NCBI GenBank assembly: GCA_004558595.1
Contig: SFCN01000015.1
Coordinates: forward strand, 1 to 34,235
Direction of reading: 5' to 3'
Origin: Phascolarctobacterium sp.
Lineage (GTDB): Bacteria > Bacillota > Negativicutes > Acidaminococcales > Acidaminococcaceae
DNA length: 34,235 nt
This document shows, piece by piece, positions 21,421 to 29,838 of the stretch. Both the position numbers and the translations under genes were made by a program. The first letter of the stretch is position 1. Each line of letters starts with the position of its first letter. The notes under the pieces were generated by a model. That model was given only the letters and a program-made list of their open reading frames with translations, searched no databases and was not told the origin of the DNA.

Positions 21421-22296
21421 ATGGATTTCGCAGTGTATTATGAAAACCAGCGTAAGCTGGTGGAAAATTTCCTTAAGAATCGTATTGCCAAAAAGGGTAT
21501 TTCCAAGGTGGATGACGCTATGGAATACAGCCTTATGGCCGGTGGCAAGCGCATTCGCCCCATTCTGCTCATGGCGGCAGCTGAGGCGGTGGGCAGCAAG
21601 GGCTATAATTATTTGCCCGTGGCCTGTGGCCTGGAAATGATTCATACTTATTCTTTAATTCATGATGATTTGCCCTGCATGGATGATGATGATTATCGCC
21701 GTGGTCGCCTGACCAACCATAAGGTTTATGGTGAGGCCATGGCCGTGCTGGCCGGCGATGGTCTTTTGACTTTAGCCTTCGAGGTGATGCTGGAGCAAAA
21801 GAATGTGGAGCCTGCGGCCTTGATTGAAACCGTGCGGGAAATGGCTATGTGCGCCGGTAATTTCGGTATGGTGGGCGGCCAAGGCCTTGATTTGGAATTC
21901 GAGGGCAAGGAGATTACGCCGGAGCAGCTGCGCAAGCTGCATGCTGGCAAGACCGGCGCCCTCTTTATCGCGGCTATTCGGGGTGGCGCTCATTTGGCAG
22001 GGGCTACCAATGAGCAGCTCTTGGCTCTTACTAAATTTGCCGATTTATTAGGCCTGGCCTTCCAAATCACCGATGATATTCTGGATGTGGAGGGTACTAC
22101 GGAAGAATTGGGCAAGCAGGTAGGTAGCGACGAGAAAAATCATAAGTCCACCTATGTAAGCCTCTATGGCCTGCAGGCAGCTCATGAGCTGGCGGAAAAG
22201 ACCATTAACGAGGCCTTGGAATGCCTGACCATGTTTGGCGATAATGCTGAGCCCCTGCGCCAGATCGCCAAGCTGATGACCAAGCGCAAAAACTAA
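21421..22296 (+). CDS. ispA: Farnesyl/geranyl diphosphate synthase (short-chain polyprenyl synthase)
   Basis: A 291-aa trans-prenyltransferase that condenses isopentenyl diphosphate with allylic primers, giving C15 (possibly C20) diphosphate for undecaprenyl and quinone synthesis. The first Asp-rich motif is DDLPCMDDD (from D82) and the second DDILD (D218, D219, D222). MAGGKRIRPILLMAA and GGQGLDLEFEG are typical of IspA. Chain length cannot be fixed from sequence alone. It starts two bases after xseB, with GGAGG inside the end of that gene, and the next gene, dxs, supplies its precursors. Confidence 0.94.
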   Translation: MDFAVYYENQRKLVENFLKNRIAKKGISKVDDAMEYSLMAGGKRIRPILLMAAAEAVGSKGYNYLPVACGLEMIHTYSLIHDDLPCMDDDDYRRGRLTNHKVYGEAMAVLAGDGLLTLAFEVMLEQKNVEPAALIETVREMAMCAGNFGMVGGQGLDLEFEGKEITPEQLRKLHAGKTGALFIAAIRGGAHLAGATNEQLLALTKFADLLGLAFQITDDILDVEGTTEELGKQVGSDEKNHKSTYVSLYGLQAAHELAEKTINEALECLTMFGDNAEPLRQIAKLMTKRKN

Positions 22297-22311
22297 ATGT
22301 TAGGAAATGCT

Positions 22312-24216
22312 ATGATGGATAACAAGCAAGCTTTGAGCAAAAATATATTGGATACGATCAATTCGCCTGCGGATGTGAAGGCTCTATCCATGGAGGAGCT
22401 GAAGCAGCTAGCCGAGGAAATTCGCCAGCTTTTGATCAGCGTTATCGCCAAGACCGGCGGCCATTTGGCGCCTAATTTAGGCGTGGTGGAGCTGACGTTG
22501 GCTTTGCACCGGGTTTTTTCTACGCCGGAGGATAAGATAGTATTTGACGTAGGTCATCAAGCCTACATTCATAAAATCATTACCGGTAGACGGGAGCAGT
22601 TCCCAACTCTGCGTCAATATGGCGGTCTCAGCGGCTTTCCTAAGCGCAGCGAAAGCGCTCACGATGCTTTCGGCACCGGTCACTCCAGCACGTCTATTTC
22701 TGCCGCTCTAGGCATGGCGGTGGCCCGTGATATTAAGCGGCAGGACTATAATGTGATCGCTGTTATTGGCGACGGCTCCATGACCGGTGGCATGGCCTTT
22801 GAGGCTTTGAATAACGCTGGTACTCTGCATAAAAGGATGATCGTAGTGCTCAACGATAACGAAATGTCTATTTCGAAAAATGTTGGCGCTATGAGCGAAT
22901 ACCTGTACCATTTACGTACCGGCGAGACCTATAATAAGATTAAGCACGACCTTGAGGGTTGGCTCAAAAATATGGACTTCGGCAGCGATGTGCTAAAGGC
23001 TTTGCGTCGCCTGAAGGGTAGCGTAAAGTACCTGATGGTGCCTACCTCGATTTTCGAGGAGCTGGGCTTCACCTATTTAGGGCCCATTGATGGTCACGAC
23101 CTGCCCACTCTCATCGAGGTCATGCAGGCCGCGAAAAAAATCGATGGTCCTGTGCTGGTGCATGTGCTGACGAAAAAGGGCAAGGGCTATAAGCCTGCCG
23201 AGGAAAGTCCCAATAAATTCCACGGTACCGGTCCCTTCGAGATTGCCACAGGTAAAAAAATCACTAATCCCAATGCTCCTATTACTTATACTGAGGTTTT
23301 CGGCAAGGCTCTGACTGAGCTAGCCAATGAGGACAAGGATATCATTGGCATTACCGCGGCCATGCCTGACGGCACTGGACTGAGCGCCTTCGCTAAGGCC
23401 CATCCTACACGTTGCTTCGACGTGGGCATCGCTGAGCAGCACGCGGTGACCTCCGCTGCGGGCGCCGCCGCAGCGGGTCTCAAGCCCGTGGCTGCCATCT
23501 ATAGTACCTTCCTGCAGCGCGCCTATGACTCAGTGCTGCACGATATTTGTATGCAGAAGCTCCATGTAACCCTGTGTCTTGATAGAGCAGGCTTGGTCGG
23601 TGATGATGGCTACACTCACCACGGCGTCTTCGATTACGCATATTTGCGCAGCATGCCCGAGATGACGGTGATGGCGCCGAAGGATGAGAATGAGCTGCGC
23701 CATATGCTGAAGACCGCCGTGGATTTCGACGGCCCCATCAGCCTGCGCTACCCTAGAGGCAGCGGCGTGGGCGTGGATATCACAGAGCCCATGCAGACTT
23801 TGCCCATTGGCAAAGCCGAGGTTTTGCATGAGGGTAAGGATGTGAGCATTTGGGCCATCGGTAGCATGGTGCAAAGCGCTGCGCAGGCAGCTGAGAAGCT
23901 GGCGGAGCAGGGCATTAGCGCCGGCGTGGTGAACATGCGCTTTGTCAAGCCCCTGGACAAAGAATTACTTTTAGCGCAGGCTAAGGAGTACGGTAAAATC
24001 GTCACTTTAGAAGAGGGCGTGCTCCAAGGTGGCGTGGGCAGCGCTGTGATGGAGACTCTAAACGAGGCTCAGCTGCTGACTAAATGCCAGGTTTTGACCT
24101 TGGGCATTCCCGATGAATTTGTGCTCCACGGCGACAAAAAGCTGCTTTTTAAGGATTTAGAGCTGGATGTGGACGCTATTGTGGCCAAAACTGCTGCTTT
24201 TGTAAAGGGTGAATAG
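22312..24216 (+). CDS. dxs: 1-deoxy-D-xylulose-5-phosphate synthase
   Basis: A thiamine-diphosphate enzyme of 634 aa that joins pyruvate and glyceraldehyde 3-phosphate in the first step of the MEP isoprenoid pathway. Visible motifs: GGHLAPNLGVVELTLALH, DVGHQAYIHKIITGR, the ThDP/Mg site GDGSMTGGMAFEALNNAG (from G153), DVGIAEQHAVT, HHGVFDYAYLR and LRYPRGSG. The length is typical. ATG 22297 directly follows the ispA stop, but AGGA (22301-22304) fits ATG 22312 at seven bases, giving MMDNKQ; both are possible. It belongs to the xse-ispA-dxs-tlyA string. Confidence 0.96.
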   Translation: MMDNKQALSKNILDTINSPADVKALSMEELKQLAEEIRQLLISVIAKTGGHLAPNLGVVELTLALHRVFSTPEDKIVFDVGHQAYIHKIITGRREQFPTLRQYGGLSGFPKRSESAHDAFGTGHSSTSISAALGMAVARDIKRQDYNVIAVIGDGSMTGGMAFEALNNAGTLHKRMIVVLNDNEMSISKNVGAMSEYLYHLRTGETYNKIKHDLEGWLKNMDFGSDVLKALRRLKGSVKYLMVPTSIFEELGFTYLGPIDGHDLPTLIEVMQAAKKIDGPVLVHVLTKKGKGYKPAEESPNKFHGTGPFEIATGKKITNPNAPITYTEVFGKALTELANEDKDIIGITAAMPDGTGLSAFAKAHPTRCFDVGIAEQHAVTSAAGAAAAGLKPVAAIYSTFLQRAYDSVLHDICMQKLHVTLCLDRAGLVGDDGYTHHGVFDYAYLRSMPEMTVMAPKDENELRHMLKTAVDFDGPISLRYPRGSGVGVDITEPMQTLPIGKAEVLHEGKDVSIWAIGSMVQSAAQAAEKLAEQGISAGVVNMRFVKPLDKELLLAQAKEYGKIVTLEEGVLQGGVGSAVMETLNEAQLLTKCQVLTLGIPDEFVLHGDKKLLFKDLELDVDAIVAKTAAFVKGE

Positions 24217-25020
24217 ATGAAAAAGGAACGCTTAGACGCATTACTCATGAACCGGGCTCTGTTTGAAAGTCGAGCTAAGGCTCAGGCAGCCATTATGGCA
24301 GGTCAGGTGCTGGTGAATGAGCAAAAAATAGATAAACCGGGCACGCCGGTGGCTCCGGATGCGCAGATTCGCCTTTTGGGCAATAAGCTGCCCTTTGTGA
24401 GCCGCGGCGGCCTGAAGCTGGCCAAGGCTTTGCAAATTTTCCCCATTAGCGTGGAGGGTAAGGTAGTAGCCGATATTGGCGCCTCCACTGGCGGATTTAC
24501 GGACTGCGCACTGCAAAATGGAGCGGCTAAGGTCTACGCCATAGACGTGGGCTATGGGCAGTTAGCCTGGAAGCTCCGCAGTGATGAGCGCGTTATCAAT
24601 ATGGAACGCACAAATGTGCGTTATTTAGAGGCGGATAGCCTGCCGGAGCAGGTGGACGCTGCGACTATTGACGTGGCCTTTATTTCTCTGGATAAAATCC
24701 TACCCGCTGTGCATAAAATCCTTAAAAGCGATGGCTTCGCTATCGCTTTAATCAAGCCTCAGTTTGAGGCAGGTAAGGAAAATGTGGGCAAAAAGGGCGT
24801 TGTTCGCGACGCTAAGGTGCACGAAGAGGTCATCAATAATGTCATCGCCTTCGCTAAGGCAGAGGGCTTTGGCATCGCTGGCCTGGATTTTTCTCCCATC
24901 AAAGGTCCTGAGGGCAATATTGAATATTTATTGCATCTGACATTGGGCGAGGATGACGCTGTTAGCGCCGAGTATGTGGCTGAGCTGGTAGGCCGTAGCC
25001 ACGGAGATTTAGATAAATAA
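24217..25020 (+). CDS. tlyA: TlyA family rRNA (cytidine-2'-O)-methyltransferase
   Basis: A 267-aa protein with an N-terminal S4 RNA-binding domain (RLDALLMNRALFESRAKAQ to about residue 60) and a FtsJ-type SAM methyltransferase domain. The SAM motif I is VADIGASTGGFTD (84-96), then VYAIDVGYGQLAWKLR and IKPQFEAGKENVGKKGVVRD. Homologues methylate 16S and 23S rRNA at 2'-OH and influence capreomycin sensitivity; older annotations call it hemolysin A. The start abuts the dxs stop. The position between dxs and nadK is standard in Firmicutes. Confidence 0.94.
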   Translation: MKKERLDALLMNRALFESRAKAQAAIMAGQVLVNEQKIDKPGTPVAPDAQIRLLGNKLPFVSRGGLKLAKALQIFPISVEGKVVADIGASTGGFTDCALQNGAAKVYAIDVGYGQLAWKLRSDERVINMERTNVRYLEADSLPEQVDAATIDVAFISLDKILPAVHKILKSDGFAIALIKPQFEAGKENVGKKGVVRDAKVHEEVINNVIAFAKAEGFGIAGLDFSPIKGPEGNIEYLLHLTLGEDDAVSAEYVAELVGRSHGDLDK

Positions 25021-25058
25021 ATTAGCAAATATATTCATAAATTGGAGCCGAGGCAGAA

Positions 25059-25934
25059 ATGAAAGCAAAACGCTTAGGTATTTTCCCTAATTTAAGCAAG
25101 GAAAAAGTGCATATCGCGTTACCGGAATTTGTAGCGATGTGTCGTGACTGGGGTCTAGAGCCCCTGCTGCCGGAGGATGTGGCAGCAGAATATGGCTGCG
25201 GCGGATTCGACAAGGAAAGCATTATCGGTATGCGCAACGATTATCTACAGCCCTTGGACGCGGCTGTGAGTCTGGGCGGGGATGGTACCCTTTTGCAGAT
25301 GGCTCGCTATACGGTGCCGGCTGGTGTGCCGGCCTTTGGCATTAATTTCGGCAAGCTGGGCTTTTTAGCGGAGATCGATTTGCCGGGAATGCGCAAGGCT
25401 ATTAGCAAGCTGGCCCAGGGCAATTACACCATTGAGCGGCGTAAAATGCTGCAGGCCACGGTGATCAGCGAAGGCAGCGTCTTGACCACGGCCCACGCTC
25501 TTAACGATTTTGTTTTAGCCAAGGGCATGTTCAGTAAGCTTGCTCATCTTAGAATGTACATTAATGGTAAGCCCTCCGGACATTATGCCGCGGATGGACT
25601 TATTATTTCCACAGCTACGGGCTCTACGGCCTATTCCTTGTCCGCCGGCGGACCCTTGGTAATGCCGGAGCTGGACGTAAGCGTGATTACCCCTGTGTGC
25701 GCCCATTCCTTGACAGCCAGGGCCTTGGTAATCCCTTTATCGGATACTATAGAGCTGAAGGCGGTGCCCGGCAGCGAGGAAATGATGTTGGCCTGCGACG
25801 GTGAAAATGTCATTGAGGTGCAGGACGATACCTATGTGCGCATCGAAAAAAGCCCCTATACCATGAAGCTGATTCGCCTGACCAGTCGCGATTACTATCA
25901 GACCTGGCAGCAAAAGCTCATGCGGAATGTGTAA
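25059..25934 (+). CDS. nadK: NAD kinase
   Basis: A 291-aa enzyme that phosphorylates NAD to NADP. The hallmark GGDGT is at residues 73-77, with NFGKLGFLAEID after it, HALNDFVLAKG for the NE/D motif, and DGLIISTATGSTAYSLSAGG for the conserved region II. Length is typical. GAGGCAG-like purines precede the ATG; alternative upstream starts are absent. It lies between tlyA and argR, as in Bacillus (yqxC-yqjB region order varies, but tlyA-nadK-argR-recN is common in clostridia). Confidence 0.95.
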   Translation: MKAKRLGIFPNLSKEKVHIALPEFVAMCRDWGLEPLLPEDVAAEYGCGGFDKESIIGMRNDYLQPLDAAVSLGGDGTLLQMARYTVPAGVPAFGINFGKLGFLAEIDLPGMRKAISKLAQGNYTIERRKMLQATVISEGSVLTTAHALNDFVLAKGMFSKLAHLRMYINGKPSGHYAADGLIISTATGSTAYSLSAGGPLVMPELDVSVITPVCAHSLTARALVIPLSDTIELKAVPGSEEMMLACDGENVIEVQDDTYVRIEKSPYTMKLIRLTSRDYYQTWQQKLMRNV

Positions 25935-25974
25935 AATAGCTTATGCTTTTAAATTGCAAATGAGGTGATAGAAA

Positions 25975-26424
25975 ATGAAAATGACCAGACATGCGAAAAT
26001 CAAGGAGATCATCGATAATCACAAGATTGAAACTCAGGAGGATTTGGCCAGCGCCCTACGCAATGAGGGTATTGATGTTACCCAAGCGACAGTTTCTAGG
26101 GATATTAAGGAACTGATGCTGGTGAAGGTGCCGGATGCTAATGGTCACTATCATTACGCTTACCCCAAGGAGCACGGTATGATGCTGACTACTGAGCGCT
26201 TGGCGCGAACCTTCCACGATAGCATTGTTAGCGTGCGCTCTTCTGAAAGCATGGTTGTTATCCGCTCCCTGCCCGGTACAGCTCAATCGGTGGCCTTTGC
26301 TCTAGATTATATGAAATGGCCGGAGGTTTTGGGCACTATCGCCGGCGATGACACTGTTTTTGTGGCTATGGAAAATAAGGAGGGCGTGGTGAGTCTGCTC
26401 AAGCGCCTGAAGGAATATCGCTAA
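25975..26424 (+). CDS. argR: Arginine repressor ArgR
   Basis: A 149-aa hexameric transcription factor. The N-terminal winged helix-turn-helix contains IKEIIDNHKIETQEDLASAL and ATVSRDIKELMLVKV, and the C-terminal arginine-binding/oligomerisation domain contains LPGTAQSVAFALDY and GTIAGDDTVFVAM. It represses arginine biosynthesis when arginine is high. It sits just before recN, as in most Firmicutes. No target operon is in the window. Two in-frame ATGs (25975, 25981) follow GAGGTGA; I kept the first. Confidence 0.95.
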   Translation: MKMTRHAKIKEIIDNHKIETQEDLASALRNEGIDVTQATVSRDIKELMLVKVPDANGHYHYAYPKEHGMMLTTERLARTFHDSIVSVRSSESMVVIRSLPGTAQSVAFALDYMKWPEVLGTIAGDDTVFVAMENKEGVVSLLKRLKEYR

Positions 26425-26437
26425 GGCGGTGGGGTAG

Positions 26438-28141
26438 ATGCTACAATCCTTGCATGTACATAATTTTGCATTATTAGAGGACGCTCATGCGGAGTTCACA
26501 CCGGGCTTCAATGTCTTCACCGGTGAGACAGGCGCCGGTAAATCCATTTTAATCGATGCCTTCGGCATGGTTTTGGGTGGTCGCGCATCGGTGGATTATG
26601 TGCGTAGCGGCACTGATGGCCTGTGGGTGCAGGCTGTTTTTGATATCGCAAACCAGGAGGATATCAAAAACATTCTGCGAGAGCAGGGCCTGGAGGCGGA
26701 GGATGATTTGTTCTTGAAAAGGCAAATCAGCGCCGCCGGTAAGAGTCGAGCTCTGGTGAACGGGGTACAGGTTCCCTTGGCGGTGCTGAAGCAAATCGGC
26801 ACAGCCTTGGTAGATATTCATGGTCAACACGAAAATCAGGCTCTCTTAAAGCCTGAGGCAGCACGCTTAGTGATGGATACCTTTGGCGGAGCTGCGTTGC
26901 AGGCGGCCTTGCATGCCTATAAAAAAGAATACGCTGTGTATTTGGATGCTCAAGCTAAGCTTAAGCAGCTGGAGCAGGATAATGCGGAGCAGGATCTACT
27001 TATGGACCGCTATGCTTGGGAAATCAAGGAAATTACTAATGCTAATCTAGTAGTGGGCGAGGAAGAAGCCTTGGAGGAGGAAGCCAAGCTGCTGCAAAAT
27101 GGCGAGCGCATTATTAAATCCGTAAGCGGGGCCTTTGAGCAGCTGGATGAGGAGGACGCCGTGCTCTCGCGGTTAGCGAGAGCGCGGGACGAGCTCAATT
27201 ATGCTGCTCGTTATGATGGGCGCTTAGCTGCCTTCGCCGAGGCGGTGGACAGCGCCTGGATAAATCTGGATGATTGCCGCAGCGAGCTGGCAGACTATCT
27301 GAGCCGCAGCGACTTCAACGAGGAGCGGGCGGTGGAGGTGCAGCAGCGCTTGGACGCTATCTATCGCTTGCAGAAAAAATATGGCGGCAGCACCGAGGCT
27401 GTCTTGGCTTACCTAGAGACTACTCAGGCGAAGCTGGAGCAGCTGCAAAACATTGCAGCTGCCCTTGAAAAAGCGCAGCAAGCGCTGGCTCAGGCCACTA
27501 AGCGGCTGGGCGTCGCCGCAGCCGTGCTCTCTAAGGAGCGCCAGCGCAGCGCTGCTAGCCTAGGCCAGAGCATCACTACTCATATTCGCGATTTGGCCAT
27601 GCCTAACGGCTCCTTCCAAATCGCGGTGACCCAGCTGGAGCGCTTCGCTCCCAGCGGTAGGGACGCTGTACGCTTTTTGTTCAGTGGCAATTTAGGCGAA
27701 CCTCTAAACGATTTAGAGAAGGTGGCCTCCGGCGGCGAGCTGAGTCGTATTGCCCTAGCTATGAAGACTGTGCTTATGAATAGCGCTCAGGTAGGCACCA
27801 TGGTGTTCGATGAAATCGACACCGGTGTGGGCGGTGTCACTGCTCAAAAGATGGCGGAAAAAATCGCCGCCATCGCCACCGTGGGACAGGTGCTGTGTAT
27901 AACCCATCTGCCCCAAATCGCGGCCTTCGCTGACAACCATATTTATATCGAGAAGCAGAGCTCCCAAGGCAGAACGGCAACCGTGCTAAGCATCTTGGAT
28001 TACAATGGTCGTTTACAAGAGCTAGTGAGGATGATGGCCGGCGCTACCACCTCTCGCGCCGCTCTAGAGAATGCCACGGAGCTTTTAATGGGCGCGAAGA
28101 GCGTTAAGGAGGGCTTGCGTAAGGACGCAAGCCAAAAATAG
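26438..28141 (+). CDS. recN: DNA repair protein RecN
   Basis: A 567-aa SMC-like ATPase that acts early in double-strand break repair. Walker A is GETGAGKS (29-36), the long central region forms the coiled coil, the ABC signature is SGGELSRIALA (about 431-441) and Walker B is VFDEIDTGVGG (from V456). The length is family-typical. GGTGGGG precedes the ATG 14 bases after argR. The final codons contain a perfect hairpin (28112-28133). Confidence 0.95.
   Translation: MLQSLHVHNFALLEDAHAEFTPGFNVFTGETGAGKSILIDAFGMVLGGRASVDYVRSGTDGLWVQAVFDIANQEDIKNILREQGLEAEDDLFLKRQISAAGKSRALVNGVQVPLAVLKQIGTALVDIHGQHENQALLKPEAARLVMDTFGGAALQAALHAYKKEYAVYLDAQAKLKQLEQDNAEQDLLMDRYAWEIKEITNANLVVGEEEALEEEAKLLQNGERIIKSVSGAFEQLDEEDAVLSRLARARDELNYAARYDGRLAAFAEAVDSAWINLDDCRSELADYLSRSDFNEERAVEVQQRLDAIYRLQKKYGGSTEAVLAYLETTQAKLEQLQNIAAALEKAQQALAQATKRLGVAAAVLSKERQRSAASLGQSITTHIRDLAMPNGSFQIAVTQLERFAPSGRDAVRFLFSGNLGEPLNDLEKVASGGELSRIALAMKTVLMNSAQVGTMVFDEIDTGVGGVTAQKMAEKIAAIATVGQVLCITHLPQIAAFADNHIYIEKQSSQGRTATVLSILDYNGRLQELVRMMAGATTSRAALENATELLMGAKSVKEGLRKDASQK
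28112..28133 (+). other. Perfect inverted repeat at the 3' end of recN
   Basis: GGCTTGCGT (28112-28120), loop AAGG, ACGCAAGCC (28125-28133). It is coding (the last residues before the stop) and is followed by AAAAATAG rather than a T tract, so it is not a classical terminator. It may protect the mRNA 3' end. In 28142-28229 a second small hairpin, TATAGC/GCTATA (about 28188-28202), and a weak promoter-like TTGGCT...TATATT precede the Nudix gene. Confidence 0.6.
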
Positions 28142-28229
28142 CTTGGGCGAATGAGCGAGCTAGGGCGAGTCGTGCCCAGGCATTGGCTATAGCGAAGCTA
28201 TACCGTTATATTATAGAGGTGAAAGCTAG

Positions 28230-28790
28230 ATGTTAAAAAAATTTCACGAAGCTGCCTTGGACGAAATCTACGTGGAAGGCAGTAATGAAGAAGTATTTAG
28301 TGGGCGCCTGCTCAAGGTGCAGCGTGACCACGTCACGCTGCCCAATGGCAGCGACACCACGCGCGAATACATTCGCCATCCCGGAGCCGTGGCCATCGTG
28401 CCTGTGCTGGAGGATGGGCGTGTGGTTTTAGTGAAGCAATGTCGCTATCCCTTGGGTACGCTGCTGTGGGAAATACCGGCGGGCAAGCTGGACCACGGCG
28501 AGGCCGAGGATAAGCTGGCGTGCGCGCAGCGGGAGCTGAGCGAGGAAACCGGCTACGAGGCCGAGGAGTGGCAGCATTTGCTGAGTATAGCTACAACTCC
28601 GGGCTTCTCAGATGAAATCATTCATTTATATAAGGCGTGGAACCTGAAAAAGTATGCTCAGCATACCGATGAGGACGAATTTATCGGCGTGCAGGCCTTC
28701 ACTCCGGCGGAGCTGAAAAAGATGGTAGCCCAAGGGGAGCTATACGATAGTAAGTCCCTTTGCGCTCTCTATGCAGCAGGTATTTTATAA
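28230..28790 (+). CDS. Nudix hydrolase, ADP-ribose pyrophosphatase type
   Basis: A 186-aa Nudix protein. Overall sequence (VAIVPVLEDGRVVLVKQCRY, LLWEIPAGKLDHGE, ITTPGFSDE-like IATTPGFSDEIIHLYKA) matches ADP-ribose pyrophosphatases, which hydrolyse ADP-ribose to AMP and ribose 5-phosphate. In the Nudix box G85 and E91 keep GX5E and the catalytic REL-SEE-TG (R101 to G108) is intact, but nine rather than seven residues separate E91 and R101. RBS GAGGTGAAAG precedes the ATG. Position after recN is common for this enzyme in clostridia. Substrate is predicted by family only. Confidence 0.88.
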   Translation: MLKKFHEAALDEIYVEGSNEEVFSGRLLKVQRDHVTLPNGSDTTREYIRHPGAVAIVPVLEDGRVVLVKQCRYPLGTLLWEIPAGKLDHGEAEDKLACAQRELSEETGYEAEEWQHLLSIATTPGFSDEIIHLYKAWNLKKYAQHTDEDEFIGVQAFTPAELKKMVAQGELYDSKSLCALYAAGIL

Positions 28791-28791
28791 G

Positions 28792-29670
28792 ATGACTCCT
28801 GGTAAATATACTTCTTATGTGATTTTGGCGCTTGCGGTGTTCTTCTTATCCACCTCCGGCATTTTTGCCAAGGTGGCTCAGGCGCCCTCGGGCATTATTG
28901 CTTTTTATCGTTTATTAGTGGCAGCAGTGGCTTTGCTGCCTTTACTTTTATGCAAAAGAGAAAATCGTGAGCAGTTGGCGAATTTGCCTCGCAAGCAGCT
29001 TTACACGGGCGTGCTTTCGGGCTTTATTCTCGCGGTTCACTACGTGCTTTGGTTTGAGTCCTTAAAATTCACTTCCGTGGCCAGCTCCGTGGTTTTGGTC
29101 ACCTTGCAGCCCTTGTTCACCATTTTAGGCAGTTACTTGCTCTGGCGAGAAAGCTGTAGCAGGGGAGCCATGGTGGGCTGCCTACTAGCTATTGCCGGTA
29201 GCATCGTGATTGGCTGGGGCGATTTCTCTATTAGCTGGCGCGCTTTTTTAGGCGATGGCATGGCCTTACTGGCCGCCGCTGTTATCGCAGGCTATTTTCT
29301 CATTGGGCAGCAGGTACGGCGCAGTCTAGGCGTTATTACTTATTCTGTATTAGGCTATAGCAGTGGCGCTTTTTTTCTAGGCCTGTACAGCTTAGTCTGT
29401 GGGGACGCGTTTACTGGCTACACTAACCAAACTTGGCTCTGCTTTTTGGGCTTGGCTTTGGTTTCTACCATTTTAGGACAGCTCATCTTCAACTGGCTTT
29501 TAAAATGGCTCAGCGCTACGGTGATTTCCATGAGTATTTTGGGCGAGACCGTGGGCACCTGCTTTTTAGGCTATGTGCTGTTGGGAGAGGTAATCACGCT
29601 GCAGCAATTGATCGGTATTCTGGGCATCCTCTGCGGTATCGGCATCTTCCTTTATCAAAAGGATAGGTAG
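28792..29670 (+). CDS. EamA family DMT-superfamily transporter
   Basis: A 292-aa integral membrane protein with about ten transmembrane segments in two EamA repeats. The first begins YVILALAVFFLSTSGIFAKV and includes AVHYVLWFESLKFTSVASSV; the second begins LGDGMALLAAAVIAGYFLIG and ends LLGEVITLQQLIGILGILCG. Such proteins export or import metabolites, but the substrate is unknown. ATG 28771 would overlap the Nudix gene by 20 bases without an SD; ATG 28792, one base after the Nudix stop, is preferred, with AGCAGG upstream at loose spacing. Tight linkage suggests co-expression with the Nudix gene. Confidence 0.88.
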   Translation: MTPGKYTSYVILALAVFFLSTSGIFAKVAQAPSGIIAFYRLLVAAVALLPLLLCKRENREQLANLPRKQLYTGVLSGFILAVHYVLWFESLKFTSVASSVVLVTLQPLFTILGSYLLWRESCSRGAMVGCLLAIAGSIVIGWGDFSISWRAFLGDGMALLAAAVIAGYFLIGQQVRRSLGVITYSVLGYSSGAFFLGLYSLVCGDAFTGYTNQTWLCFLGLALVSTILGQLIFNWLLKWLSATVISMSILGETVGTCFLGYVLLGEVITLQQLIGILGILCGIGIFLYQKDR

Positions 29671-29719
29671 GTTTAGCTCTTGAAGTCGAATTATTTGCCT
29701 AGTTAAACGCAAAATGTTC

Positions 29720-29777
29720 GACAAACTGCGAATATTATCCACTATATATTGGACAAACTGTCAAAATGTGTTAAAAT
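29720..29777 (+). promoter_or_regulatory. purL promoter with two direct repeats
   Basis: TTGGAC (29749-29754), a 17-nt spacer and TAAAAT (29772-29777). GACAAACTG occurs twice, at 29720-29728 and 29752-29760, 32 bases apart and on the same face of the helix; the second overlaps the -35. The reverse strand around 29711-29721 reads CGAACATTTT, similar to a Bacillus PurBox half-site. These are candidate regulator sites, unproven. Confidence 0.6.
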
Positions 29778-29838
29778 ATATACGAAACTGTAAGTAAATA
29801 CCTCGAAATACAATTTGATTGGACTGGAGGATTTGGAT

